From positions 5,395,001 through 5,459,000 of the forward strand of contig CAUEEP010000743.1 of assembly GCA_958450365.1 (NCBI GenBank): a DNA stretch of 64,000 nucleotides. Reading direction: 5' to 3'. Below the pieces are notes generated by a model. It worked only from the letters and a program-made list of their open reading frames with translations. It made no database searches and was not told where the DNA came from. The translations under genes were made by a program, and so were the position numbers. The stretch comes from Mesorhabditis belari. Taxonomy: Eukaryota > Nematoda > Chromadorea > Rhabditida > Rhabditidae. This document shows, one piece after another, positions 53,301 through 64,000 of this stretch; within the stretch, counting starts at the first letter, position 1; every line of letters starts with the position of its first letter.

Positions 53301-54518
53301 CTCCAAAGGTTTCAAAAAAAATCATAATCAGTGAATTTCAGCGGCAATTTCAGATATCGGCTGCAATCCTTCCACCAAGCGCGCCTCCACCGAGCATTCC
53401 AAAAGTAGAATCACCGAAAATTCTCGAAGTATGATTTCAATTAACCAACCAATCAAACCAATCAATCAAACCAATCAAACCAATCAATCAAAACAATTCT
53501 CAAAAACTTTCAGTCAAATACTCCGACAATGTATGATACAGTTCCTGGTGAATTGCCAGAGCCTACATCGAAAACCCCACCCGAACAACATTATCATCAC
53601 GAGGAGCCACCTACTTTTCATCAAGTAAAGAAAATTCACTAAAACAAGTACTAAGAAATTTTGAACAGGCTCAATCAAAACAATTCTCAAAAACTTTTAG
53701 TCAAATACTCCGACAATGTATGATACAGTTCCTGGCGAATTGCCAGAGCTTACATCGAAAACCCCAACCAAACAACATTATCATCACGAGGAGCCACCTG
53801 CTTTTCATCAAGTAAAGAAAACTCACTAAAACAAATATTAAGAAATTTTCAACAGGCTGCACCTTCACTATACGATACAGTACCCGGGGAACAGCAAGGG
53901 ATGAGAGCACGCGCCTTATGGGATTATCAAGCCGGTGAGTGTGCTTAAACGCTGAATATTTTCCCTAAGCTTTGCTTAAATTGCTCGAAATCTCGAAAGG
54001 CGCTTATTGGAACCTATCGGTCGGAAAATGTAGCTGATGATGAGATCTTGTAGGAGATTAGAGTGTTGAGCTGCTGTGAAAACTTGGAAACTGTAAAATA
54101 GCCATCAATTCGGCTCACTACTATTAGGGAAAATACGGTAAATATTGTGAATATTGTGAATCAGTTTTTTTGGATCGAATTTGAGTAAAAGAACAACGAA
54201 AGTTGACCCAAAGAAATCTTTTCAGAAGATGAAACTGAGCTAAGCTTCGATCCTGACGATGAGATTACCGATATAGAGCAGGTATAAAAGAACCTTCACA
54301 TAAAAATATCTTTAAGATCTTGATGAAAAGCTCAATCGTGTCAAAAAGTGTCAAAAAAAAAAAGTGTTCTACCTGTGTAAAAGAATTTTTAGGTTGACGC
54401 TGGTTGGTGGAGAGGACGAGCGAAAAACGGGAAAATCGGTAAGTTTTCTCGGAAAAGAAATGAGAATCCTTGAATTTTAGGCCTTTTTCCTTCGAACTAC
54501 GTGCAAATAATCAACTAA
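50324..54518 (+). CDS. dbn-1: Drebrin-like / mAbp1 actin-binding adaptor (ADF-H + SH3)
   Basis: Exons: 50324-50409, 50712-50767, 51206-51318, 51378-51452, 51558-51656, 52155-52288, 52337-52481, 52521-52616, 53162-53308, 53354-53428 (or from 53342), 53514-53624, 53701-53811, 53856-53934, 54226-54281, 54393-54438, 54481-54518; 488 residues. Order: ADF-homology domain (1-135; WVIFDYEGTANVLRLGDQG, LLVHWQGEGVPSSR), a charged Glu/Lys/Arg coiled coil (about 170-240), a Pro-rich region with three YDTVPGE motifs, then a C-terminal SH3 (ALWDYQAEDETELSF, GWWRGRAKNGKIG, LFPSNYVQIIN). Links F-actin to endocytosis and scission proteins. The 37-residue exon 53514-53624 is repeated as 53701-53811. ATG follows an acceptor at 50316, so it is probably the downstream cistron of an operon with eaf-1. 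Confidence 0.95.
50572..50646 (-). repeat. tRNA-derived element, copy 1
   Basis: Minus strand: GTTGCCGTGGTGCGGTCGAG (A-box-like) and CCGGATTCGACCCC (B-box). A shortened copy with the same GTCGTGTGGGTCGTAGAAAT core lies at 50930-50996. Both are in dbn-1 introns. Confidence 0.6.
51672..52065. mobile_element. Composite fold-back element in dbn-1 intron
   Basis: Outer arms GGGAGTGGGACAAATGCGAC and GCATTTGTCCCACCCCC, as in the 4460-4917 element. The inner arms (CTGACACGTCAAATTTGGGC and inverse, TATGCGTAGATTCCGAATTT and inverse) are those of 15415-15850. Two families are thus combined. Confidence 0.82.
52643..53113 (+). mobile_element. Merlin-like DNA transposon remnant with 8-bp target duplication
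   Basis: 471 bp with inverted ends GGTACTTTTCCAATATCGGG and CGATATTGGAAAAGTACC. Flanked by TCAATTTC at 52635-52642 and 53114-53121. A frame at about 52775-52941 encodes DYFVTKGVIQWWICNCDE, SMKVRSKGKDPFRW, resembling the N-terminal Cys-containing domain of Merlin/ISXO2-type transposases; it stops before the catalytic part. TCGGGGGAGC is repeated inside the ends. Terminal repeats and duplication are seen; the family is inferred. Confidence 0.7.
53486..53859 (+). repeat. 187-bp tandem duplication including a dbn-1 exon
   Basis: 53486-53672 and 53673-53859 are near-identical and include intron, acceptor, the 111-bp exon and donor. The copies differ at a few coding positions (LPEPTSKTPPEQ versus LPELTSKTPTKQ) and keep the frame. 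Confidence 0.93.
53955..54138. mobile_element. MITE family C, diverged copy in dbn-1 intron
   Basis: Shares CGAAATCTCGA, GTCGGAAAATGTAGCTGA and the TATTAGGGAAAATACGG end with 10975-11201. Confidence 0.65.
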
Positions 54519-56058
54519 ATTTTTGTGAATATTAATTCTCTGTGTAACTTATGTATCGAAAGATTTTACTGCAAGCATTTCTCTCAAATCTACGTCATTC
54601 TTTTCCATGTGATACCTTGAAGGGTTGGGATGAAATGGAAATTGAAATGGAAAAAAGTGAATTGAAAGTATAACTTGCTTAATTTCATTCCCAACTCAAT
54701 CATTTTCTAGTCAAAAAATCTTGCAATTATCCAAGTTCATCATTTTTGATGATTCCAAAATCTCATTGTAAAAGTTGTGATCGAAAAGTGCCTGGCTCTT
54801 CCACTTACTGCTTCATAAAGTGCTTCACTTTGTTTATTTTGCTCTTTTAATAAATTTTTATTTGCCAGAGTGCACAAGGTAATTACCGTAGCTAATGATA
54901 GTTTATAAAGTTGCATTTAAAAGGTATAATCATATAATCATAATCGATACTGATGCCTATGTCTATTAGATTAGCCAATATACCGAATCATAATCGATAT
55001 TGATTAGACTTGGCTATCGATATTATCGATATTTTTGACGTAGTCGCGTAAAAATCCTATAACTTTGCACAAAGCTACTCAAATGCTCTGAAACTTTTAC
55101 CATTGGAAAGCCAAAAGTTCAAGCTTCATTTTGGTACCTAATACTTAGAAGAGCACGCAAAATGCAGCTCTAAAAACCTAAGCGTTACGCTATCGACAAT
55201 CGATATAATCGTATCGATAAGGTTTTTTTGAGATGTATTGTTCTTCTGACAGTATGTATTAGGTACCAAAATGAAGCTTGAACTTCTGGCTTTCCATTGG
55301 TAAAAATTTCACAGCACTTGGAGCTACAATCACAAAGCTATGTCCGTTTTAACGCGAGCACTCCAAAATATCGATAACCAACTGATGCCTATGGCTGTTG
55401 GATTAGTCAATATACCAGAATCCATCAATTTTCCTGTGGATTCACTAGTTTTCATGCAAATCTATCAGCTTTTCGGATTGCGAATCAGGATTTCTATATA
55501 TTAACTTAATCTAATAGACATAGGCATTAGTATCAATTATGATTATATCAAAATGACCAAGATTCAAAGGAAAACCAGTGAATTTACATGAATCAAGTAA
55601 TTATAATATTAAAATGATCACGATTCACAGGAAAACTAGTGGATTCTCATGAAATCTAGTGAATTACCGGAAAACGGGCACTGATTGACGCTCACTGATT
55701 ACATTACGGAGCAAATTTTCTCTAAATTTTTGTTCAATGATGAAAAGCAATTTGATCAACATTTTATTCAAGTTCTTTTATCAAAAGACATTTACTTACC
55801 TAACTTTTGAGGGCAATTTCACTCATTGAAAGCCAGTGGTGGTTTATTGAAATAAACACGTCAGGATATCTGCATAGAACCAGTGCTCCCCTGTAGCTTG
55901 TGCGCCTTCAAACTTTAGTCCAATAAACTACCCTCTTCCAACGATATGATTATTACTAGATGGATAAATTATTTATATTTCATACCTTGTTTATGTTTTT
56001 CAAAGTTTTTTTTATTCTAAAATATGATTTTCGATTTAGATTCTGATCATTTGGCAAA
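54519..56058. other. Intergenic region between dbn-1 and apb-1
   Basis: AATAAA at about 54850 may end dbn-1. A fold-back element fills 54930-55550. The rest up to the apb-1 acceptor at 56039 is AT-rich with no coding signal. Confidence 0.6.
54930..55550. repeat. Fold-back element rich in TATCGAT
   Basis: Ends ATAATCGATACTGATGCCTA and the inverse TAGGCATTAGTATCAATTAT. Inner arms contain AGTTCAAGCTTCATTTTGGT and its inverse. TATCGATA/ATCGATA motifs recur. Not coding. Confidence 0.75.
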
Positions 56059-59000
56059 ATGACGGACTCCAAGTATTTTACCACCACAAAGAAAGGTTTG
56101 TTTTACGTTCTATTTTGTTCTTATGAAATTCTTTAGGTGAAATCTTTGAACTAAAGACGGAATTGAACTCAGACAAGAAAGAAAAGAAACGAGAAGCGGT
56201 GAAGAAAGTGATAGCAAGTATGACAGTTGGCAAAGATGTCAGGTAAAAAGTTGTATTGTTCAACGTTTAACGTTTTTTGACACTTTAGTGCTCTATTTCC
56301 TGATGTAGTCAACTGCATGCAAACGGATAATGTTGAATTGAAGAAGCTCGTCTACCTGTATTTGATGAATTACGCAAAGAGTCAACCCGATCTTGCCATT
56401 ATGGCGGTGAACACCTTTGTCAAGGCTAGTTGCATCTTTTTTGAAACATTGATAGTAAATAATTTAACAAAGCAAACTAGTTATTTGTACAGTTAGATGA
56501 TTTGTTTCCTTTAGGATTGTGAAGATCCGAACCCGCTGATTCGAGCATTGGCTGTACGTACTATGGGCTGCATTCGAGTTGAGAAAATTACCGAATATCT
56601 CTGTGAACCATTGCGGAAATGCATGAAGGTATTTACTAAATCACTGGTTTAAACTAAATAAAAAGCATTCTCATCTAGGACGAAGATCCGTACGTTCGCA
56701 AAACCGCTGCCGTTTGCGTTGCCAAGCTTCATGATATGAATCCTACTCTTGTTGAGGAGCAAGGTGTTTTAGTTTTGCCATAAACTTGTATAACGTTCGA
56801 TTAGGATTTGTCGAGCTGTTAAATGACCTTCTCTCGGATGCTAACCCGATGGTTGTTGCTAATGCCGTTGCCGCTTTGACAGAAATCAACGAACAGCGAC
56901 CACTCATTGAGGTTTAAAGTTGTGTAACTGTTTCTCAGAGTATCTTGTAGGTCAATTCACAAATGGTCAACAAGCTTCTGACTGCGCTCAACGAATGTAC
57001 AGAATGGGGCCAGGTTTGGAATCGTTTTTTTCAGTATTTAATGATTTTAGGTGTTCATTCTTGATGCTCTTGCCGATTACAGTCCACGTGATGAACGGGA
57101 AGCACAAAATATTTGCGAACGGATCTCACCTCGTCTTGCTCATGCAAATGCTGCTGTTGTTCTTTCTACTGTGAAGGTTTTTATCGTCCCAATGATGCTT
57201 TATCATTTCTTTTTAGGTTTTGATGAAACTTATCGAGCTTCTGCCAAATGATTCGGAATTTATCACTCAATTAATTCGGAAGCTTGCACCTCCGATGGTA
57301 AAATGGGTTATATTAGCAAAGAAACGTTTATTTAGGTTACTTTATTGTCTGCTGAACCAGAGATTCAATATGTTGCTTTGCGCAACATTAACCTGATTGT
57401 CCAAAAGCGACCTGACATTCTCAAACAAGAAATGAAGGTTGGTATTCAAAAATATTTGCAATCCTTATTTGTTTGAAGGTATTCTTCGTCAAGTACAATG
57501 ATCCAATTTACGTGAAAATGGAGAAGCTTGATATCATGATTCGTTTGGCGCAGCAGAGCAATATTGCTCAAGTACTCTCCGAATTGAAAGAGTATGGAGC
57601 TTATCGTTGATTTTTATCGCGCTTTTAAGGTATGCTACGGAAGTTGATGTCGATTTTGTTCGCAAATCAGTCCGAGCCATTGGGCGGTGCGCCATCAAGG
57701 TCTATTTTTTCATAAAAATGCAATTTGTTTTCTTTAGGTTGAACAATCATCAGAACGTTGTGTGGCTACACTACTCGAACTAATTCAAACAAAAGTCAAC
57801 TATGTGGTTCAAGAAGCCGTTGTCGTTATCAAGGTTAATCACACTTTATAATTTCTGATTATTTAATTAGTTTAGGATATCTTCCGAAAATATCCAAATC
57901 GCTACGAGTCCATCATTTCGACTTTGTGCGAAAATTTGGATACACTTGATGAACCAGAAGCTCGCGCTTCAATGATTTGGATCATTGGTATGTAGTTTAA
58001 AAATATTCTTAAGTCAACTTGTTTAGGTGAATACGCTGAACGTATTGATAACGCCGATGAGCTGCTAGAAAGCTTCCTTGATGGTTTCCACGATGAAAAC
58101 ACTCAGGTTTTGTATTTAGAATTGTGTTCACGAGGCTTGTTTTTTGTTTAGGTTCAACTGCAACTTTTAACAGCTGTGGTGAAGCTCTTTTTGAAACGAC
58201 CACAAGACACGCAACAACTTGTACAGAAGGTTCTATCGTTGGCCACACAAGATAGCGACAATCCAGATCTACGTGATCGAGGGTACCTTTTATAGGCAAT
58301 CTTTTTATGACTGTTGTTTCAGTTACATCTATTGGCGACTTCTCTCTGCTGATCCTGTTGCAGCCAAACAAGTGGTTCTAGCTGAAAAGCCATTGATAAG
58401 CGAGGTTTGTTTCACTATTTTCACTAAAATGTCTAGTCTTTTTTAGGAAACCGATCTCTTGGAGCCATCGCTTTTGGATCAACTCATTTGTCACATTGGA
58501 TCTCTTGCTTCGGTTTACCACAAACCACCGAACAGCTTCATCGACGCTGCTCGTCAACCTTTACGCCAAATCAACAAGTATGCCCTGCATTACCTTTTGC
58601 TTTTAAAAAGTTGACAATTATAGTGGCATTTCATCTGGAGCACCTACTGGTTTACTCGACACTGTTGCTCATTCTACGACCTCAACCACAAATTCTGCCC
58701 AGCCTACTGTAATCCCAGCACAGGTTTGTACAATTGACTTTTTAAAAAGTATTTATGCGCAAATTTAATAGAAATGTTTTGTTTGGTTTTTGAGTGACAT
58801 TAGTCTTGACTTTACTAGTTGACAAAGTGGGTGTTTTAGGATCTTTTAATTCTGCTCTGAATGAATGCGGATTAATTGTGCGATTTTGAAATAACGAATT
58901 GATCATTTGTGACTCGTTAATCTTTAGAAATCTTTCTTGTGGCATAGTCTTTTTCTTGTGTTCTTTTTTTAATAACGTTTATGTTACGATATTTAAAACT

Positions 59001-62000
59001 AGTTTTACTCATTGCTTCTGTGTTGTTTGTGTTCCTTGTATATTTTTGATTAGCAACAAAGCTTATTATCGATTCAACGGACTGAAGAATCAACTGAAAG
59101 AGGCTGAATATTTTGAAGAAAGACAGATTTGAAGAAATGGATTCACTTTATGCGATCAACTCTTCTTCACAACGAAATTCACTAATCATTTTGAAACATT
59201 CGCTACTGATTTTATTCAAACGGACAATATCGACCTACTTTTACGAATTTTCGATCCGAACTGTGTTATGAATTCTTCTTGATTTTTGGCAAGGCAGCTT
59301 GAAACTTTGAAATCTGAAATGTGTCTTGTCTTGTCAGATTTTTTAATGCGTTATTTCCATTTTATGACTCAAAATGATTATGAAACCTAAACCAAAGGAC
59401 TAGTAATCAAAAATTGTTAAAAATATTTGTAAGTAGAGGAAACAAAACGTGCATATTTCAGGATACTCTAATCGCTGATCTCCTTTCTTTGGATTTGAAT
59501 TCATCGATACCCACTGGAGCCAGTGCGACAGGTTGATTTCCCTGTCATATGGGTATAGACAAAATTCAGGCGGATTCCCGGCTCCATCGGCTTCCGGTGG
59601 TTTGGAAGATCTATTAGGTGGAATTGGAGGTGATGGACTCATGGGAGATAATTCAAGTCCTCAGGTTTTAAAATAACAAAATGTTTCTTTGAAACTGAAA
59701 CCTTTAGGATATGGGGCATGGTGCTGCAATGGCTGCTGCCTCGGCAAATGCTGGAATGGGTGGTTTAGCGGATTTGTTCGGTTCGACGATCCCCTCAGCA
59801 ACTGGTGGATTGAATCTCCCCAAACAGTTGTGGCTTGATGCATCGAAAGCAAAGGTTTGGCAAAAAACGATTTCTCTCCTAGCATATATAATTGAGTCAG
59901 AAAAGCAAACGCCTGTCTAACCATGAAATCTAATTTGATCCAATTCTGAGGCTCGTTTATACCATCAGGGCAAAATTTAGGGAATGCAACTCGAGGGTTC
60001 GGTGATTCGACGAAATGGTCGCATTCTCATGGATATGACAATCACAAATAAGGTATTTGAAATTTGAAATCGAATACTAATTATAAGCTAATGAGATTCA
60101 AATTTACAAACCAAATTCACAGGCGATGCAAGCGATGAGCGGATTCGCGGTTCAGCTCAACAAAAACTCGTTCGGCCTGTTCCCCGCCGAAGCTATACAA
60201 ATGCCTGCACCACTATTGCCTGGACAAAGCATCAATGTAAAGAGAAAAATTAAATTTTGATGGCTGAATGTTAAATGTTTTCTAGGTATCAGTACCCTGC
60301 AACACTGGTGGCCCTGTTCAACGAATGGATCCACTCACGAATCTTCAGGTTTGACTTAACATTAAAAATAGATTTTTGGCTCATTGGCTTGGTCGTATGC
60401 AAATTTTTTCATGAATCGACAATGAAAAACATTTATTGAGCATAATACCCTGTATAAATTAAAGTCGCCATCAACATTTTTGTGGCGGCACCATCCCTTG
60501 GAAGTTAGACGGCGGTGTTGGTGGGAAAATTGGATGGGGGAAAACATTTGTAAACTAGAATCTCTCTAACGGCTATGTGGTCTCTTTTTTTTTCTAAAAG
60601 ATCCAAGATGCCTGATCGATTATCGTATTCGTGATCTCGTTTCGAATTGCGCCGAATAGCGTGTCCATCAGTTTACTGTCCACTGCACATGTGTATCTAG
60701 AATTGAACTTTTATAGAAGTGAACTTAGAAAAGGCTTGAGAATTCTATTCTATGCAGCAGGCTCTTTAGAAATAGTAAACCACCCTTTTTGAATCCAAAA
60801 CTCACTTGTGATAAACCCCTTTGTTTCGCTTCAGTTTACTCGATGAAACAACGTGCGCCACTTTTGCAGCCACACATTTTCGCATCGAACGATAACTGTA
60901 GTCACCAGTCGTTTCCAATTTGTCTTTATCACCCTAGATTTCTCTGTTCTCCTCAAAATTTTCCCCTTCTCATCACAAAAAAAACCTTTTCCATATATTT
61001 TCCTAGATATTTGATGGTCTCTCCTCGAACTTCTGGTAAATCTTTGCATCGTTTGATCTTATCCTTGAAAATGTCCTCTTTATTCAGAAAGATCATCACA
61101 CCGCAATTCTGTACCGGTTGTAGCTCCATTATTAACTGAAATATTTGGGTAGAGAATTTGATGTGTTTCCTAAACCTCAAGCATCTTGAGACTCTCGTCG
61201 AATAGGGTCAACCCGTCGTGAATCGGATGTTGCAAGTTGTACTCGGCCATTGAAACAATATACAAAATGAAATTACGATAGTTTTGTCGATCTGCGGACA
61301 CCCAATTGTTTATGTAGTTGACGGTTTTTGCCTGGAAAAAGTTGGGATTCTTTTTCTTGGATCTATTTCATTTCAACGTACTCTTTCGACTTTTTGCCCA
61401 CCAATGTCGTGAATCATGATCTTCATCTCGTTGATTGAGAAACGATAATCGGTGATACCCGTTGTGGGATCCCTTGCATGTAAAATATCATCATCAGATG
61501 GAGAATAGGAAGAAGAAAAGATCTAAAAAAGCCATAAAAAAAATCCTTCTCTAATTACAAACCTCTTTGATTTTAAGATCACTCAAAAAGTACAGCGTAC
61601 CGTCAGTCAACTGTAGCTCACCCGTCATTTTTGCTCGTTTATCATACGTGTCTTGGATCTAGAGAAAAATAGTTACTCAAAATTTTCAATTACCGTTGAA
61701 TCGTTGAATAGATTCACGAGTTGCTCTCCCAATTGACCCATTTCATCGCCTTGACTTGGCACGCTGTCTATTGTAAAAATTTTCTCGGCGAACTCCCGTG
61801 CTTTCTCGTTTTTAATCGATAATGACCAGGCATTGGCTTGCTGAAATGGAAATCCCCATTTGCTCAGAGAAAATTCATTTCAAACTTTGACGAGTATTTG
61901 CAAGGCGTCGATGATGTTCTTGCGAATGATTCGCGCCCAACGATGCAACTCGTGCTCTTTAAATGTGTGATGAATCGGTTGCCACTCCTCGTCGTACCTA

Positions 62001-63582
62001 ATTTCATAGCTAATCTTTAAATAGAATTCTTTCTCTCTACATCTGATAATCGGTCGGCCTTAAATGGCACAATTTTTGTAGCTGTTTGATGATTGTCGAT
62101 TTTCCTGCCGATCCCATTCCGACCATGAAAAAGCGCACAATTTCCTCGTCATCGTCTCTGGTTATCGTTTCCTGGAATCGAGATTTCAAGAAGAAAATTT
62201 TACAACGAATACCTCAAAATCTAGATTTGTAAAAAAAAACTATAAAAACCTTTTTATAATTGTCAGGCGATCGATCCTGGGCCGAAAAGCAGGTGCCCAT
62301 CCTGAATGAAAAGGGTGAGAAGAGTGATAAGGAAAGAAGAAGGCGAGAAGATCGTAAGGGAGGGGAGGAGGGAAGAAAACTCCCTCTAGTTTTAGTTGCA
62401 AAAAAAAAGAAGAGAAGAAACCTTCCTTTCTTTCTTTCTCTCTTTCTCTCTTTCTTTTTCTTTTCACCCAATCAAAGTCCCATTTGAGGTCAAAGTAGTG
62501 CGTATCTCTTTGAAATTGGCGATTAATCGAGCAAGAATCAAGGAAAATAAACGAATAGGCTGAATGTGTTTTCTCCTTTTTGCTTTAAAGTCGTATCTCT
62601 TCTATGATTTTGTTTACTTTAGGTTGCCGTCAAAAACGATATCGATGTCTTCTATTTCTCGGTCGTTGTACCATTGCTCGCCTATTTTGCCGATGATGGA
62701 CAAATGGAGAAACGCGATTTCCTTGAGATGTGGAAGGTGAGTGATTCGTTTGTAAAAGCAATTACAATATTCAGTAGATATTTGACTATCTTTTAGCATT
62801 TTTATTGACCCTTTAGTGAGTCTTATTCTAGAAATGTTCTAGAAACTTTGTAGCCTTGCCCTTAATAAAGAAATGACTCAATTTTCTATTTTAGGAGATT
62901 CCTGAACAAAATGAGCAACAGTTTCAAATCCAGAATGCACAACGGCTGAGTGCTGGTAAAAATTGACGAACTATGGCTTTATTGAATCCCATTTTTAGAT
63001 CAAATATGCGCAAAGCTGCAAGCGAACAATGTGTTCACCGTGGCTCGTCGATCTGTTGATGGACAGGTGCTCAAATCAATAATATAACGTTAAGATTAAG
63101 TTCGCAAAATACTGTTGTTTTCTCGGTTGAATAGTTTGCATTCAGGTGGTAAAATGTGTAGTAATTTGTAGTAAAATATAATAGTTAGCTTATCTGTTGA
63201 GAAACTTAGATATTCGTTTTGATAATCGAGTCGAAAGTGAGACGAAACTTACCTTATTGAATTTAAAGCCTTACAGCAAAAGATATTCGCATCTTGGCTA
63301 ATTCTAGTAATAAGAAATTTATTCCAGGAGTTGCTGTACCATTCGATCAAGTACACAAATGGTTTGTACGTGCTCTCCGAGTTGAAACTTCACCAGGGAC
63401 CTCCAGCCCTTACGGTAAAGATAATGCAAAATAAAACTAGCACCGTAAAACAAGTTTGCAACAATACAGTAATACAAAAGTCCAAACGTAATCCCGTAAA
63501 TTTTTAGCTCTCACTGAAATCAAGCCATCTGACTGCGATCGCGAATCTCAATGAAATGTTCCAATTAATCCTTGCGAATTAG
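56059..63582 (+). CDS. apb-1: AP-1/AP-2 clathrin adaptor large subunit beta (beta-adaptin)
   Basis: 30 exons, 945 residues, all phases consistent: 56059-56095, 56137-56242, 56289-56424, 56515-56628, 56679-56763, 56805-56911, 56951-57013, 57051-57176, 57217-57297, 57336-57437, 57479-57591, 57630-57699, 57738-57833, 57876-57987, 58027-58106, 58152-58282, 58323-58404, 58447-58577, 58624-58723, 59462-59531, 59570-59664, 59708-59854, 59981-60052, 60123-60236, 60286-60348, 62623-62736, 62895-62955, 62999-63066, 63328-63414, 63508-63582. The start [19 protein letters not shown] and the trunk ([20 protein letters not shown]) are diagnostic. The solenoid trunk runs to about 590. The hinge has [12 protein letters not shown], a clathrin-box-like sequence. 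The appendage sandwich and platform follow, ending FQLILAN. One beta chain probably serves both AP-1 and AP-2, as in C. elegans. Length is close to the usual 940-955. AATAAA at about 63727. Confidence 0.97.
60594..62300 (-). CDS. Divergent heterotrimeric G-protein alpha subunit, nested in an apb-1 intron
   Basis: GTP-binding alpha subunit at the inner plasma membrane. Ten exons: 62300-62250, 62171-62041, 61997-61886, 61840-61694, 61658-61563, 61522-61382, 61331-61176, 61135-60986, 60895-60840, 60696-60594 (TAG); 380 residues, phases all fit. ATG follows a TTCAG acceptor by one base. The N-terminus MGTCFSAQ has Gly2 and Cys4 for myristate and palmitate. GTPase motifs: P-loop GMGSAGKST (35-43; canonical GAGESGKS), switch I RDPTTGI (Arg196), switch [11 protein letters not shown] (Gln222), FLNKED (294-299) and TCAV (349-352). 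The helical domain lies between P-loop and switch I. The C-terminus ends IIDQASWIF rather than the usual ...CGLF-like tail. AATAAA at about 60437 on its strand. It resembles the fast-evolving nematode gpa genes; subtype unknown. Confidence 0.9.
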
Positions 63583-64000
63583 AAAAAAAAAATTGTAATA
63601 CAATACTAGAGAGATATTTTATCACACACCTAAAATTGTTTTTTTAAACTAGTTTTTAATTTATTCTTATTTATTGTCCTTTAAAATTCCGTTATCATCA
63701 TTGCATAGTAAATTATTGTATCCTTTAATAAAATTTATATTGTTACGATTCATTTCCCTCCATTCATCATTAGGTGATTTTACTGCTCTGTGTTGTGATT
63801 GTAAAATTTTTGTATTTTCTTTTCTGACCCTAGCTGTGTGTATAATTGGATTTGGATCTTGCTGATGTTAGTATTTATTATTTGAGAAGTAAACTTTGTG
63901 AGAAATAAAAATTGAAAGGAAGAAATCGATACAAGCAATGGATTTATGCCTTGATTATGAATTGGAAATTGAGAATTGAGAATCAGCAGGAGAATCAAGT
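63583..64000. other. apb-1 3' flank to window end
   Basis: AT-rich sequence with a polyadenylation signal at about 63727. The region past 63750 shows no exon or motif I recognise. Confidence 0.5.

Noticed and set aside
58724..59461. Possible nested gene in the 738-bp apb-1 intron (frame at 58899-59132)
   Set aside because: Low-complexity hydrophobic frame without splice or family signals.

Overview
The window is nuclear DNA from a nematode, most likely a rhabditid. Genes are cut into many short exons, many introns are only 40-55 bp with TTTTCAG-type acceptors, and several start codons follow directly on an acceptor-like TTTNAG, as expected for spliced-leader trans-splicing. The gene set (CREB, AP-1/2 beta-adaptin, EAF, drebrin-like/Abp1, NCLX) is animal. 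I could rebuild seven genes exon by exon, with reading frames carried across every junction except one in the NCLX gene. Recalled from C. elegans, crh-1, dbn-1 and apb-1 all lie on chromosome III, so this may be the matching chromosome.

Layout. 24-3749 (+): 3' part of a gene for a Ser/Pro/Lys-rich protein ending in a hydrophobic tail. 4329-8715 (+): a Gln/Tyr-rich protein with what looks like a catalytically dead DEAD-box RecA-like domain. 8716-13749: intergenic, with a mariner relic, MITEs and tandem repeats. 13750-23711 (+): NCLX-type Na+/Ca2+ exchanger. 23712-27114: intergenic. 27115-48783 (-): CREB homologue (crh-1) with introns up to 10.7 kb full of repeats, and an alternative first exon at 31799-31989 that would give a form without the PKA site. 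49419-50180 (+): eaf-1, unspliced. 50324-54518 (+): dbn-1, close enough to eaf-1 to share an operon. 56059-63582 (+): apb-1. Its 2.3-kb intron holds a complete ten-exon divergent G-protein alpha gene on the opposite strand (60594-62300).

Most of the sequence is non-coding and shaped by repeats: at least four fold-back/MITE families with copies in several genes, a Merlin-like element with an 8-bp target duplication, elements derived from tRNA, 5S rRNA and the 5' end of 18S rRNA, and many minisatellites, several of which have grown inside the RNA-derived elements. A piece of the NCLX 3' flank has been copied in inverted orientation into crh-1 intron 1, bounded by MITE ends. Three insertions or arrays in crh-1 introns are flanked by 55-110 bp direct duplications of host sequence.

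The genes do not form one pathway. They cover transcription (crh-1, eaf-1), membrane traffic and actin (apb-1, dbn-1), calcium transport (NCLX) and G-protein signalling. The least expected items are the pseudo-helicase, the nested G-alpha, the KID-less crh-1 exon and the minisatellites inside Pol III-derived elements.
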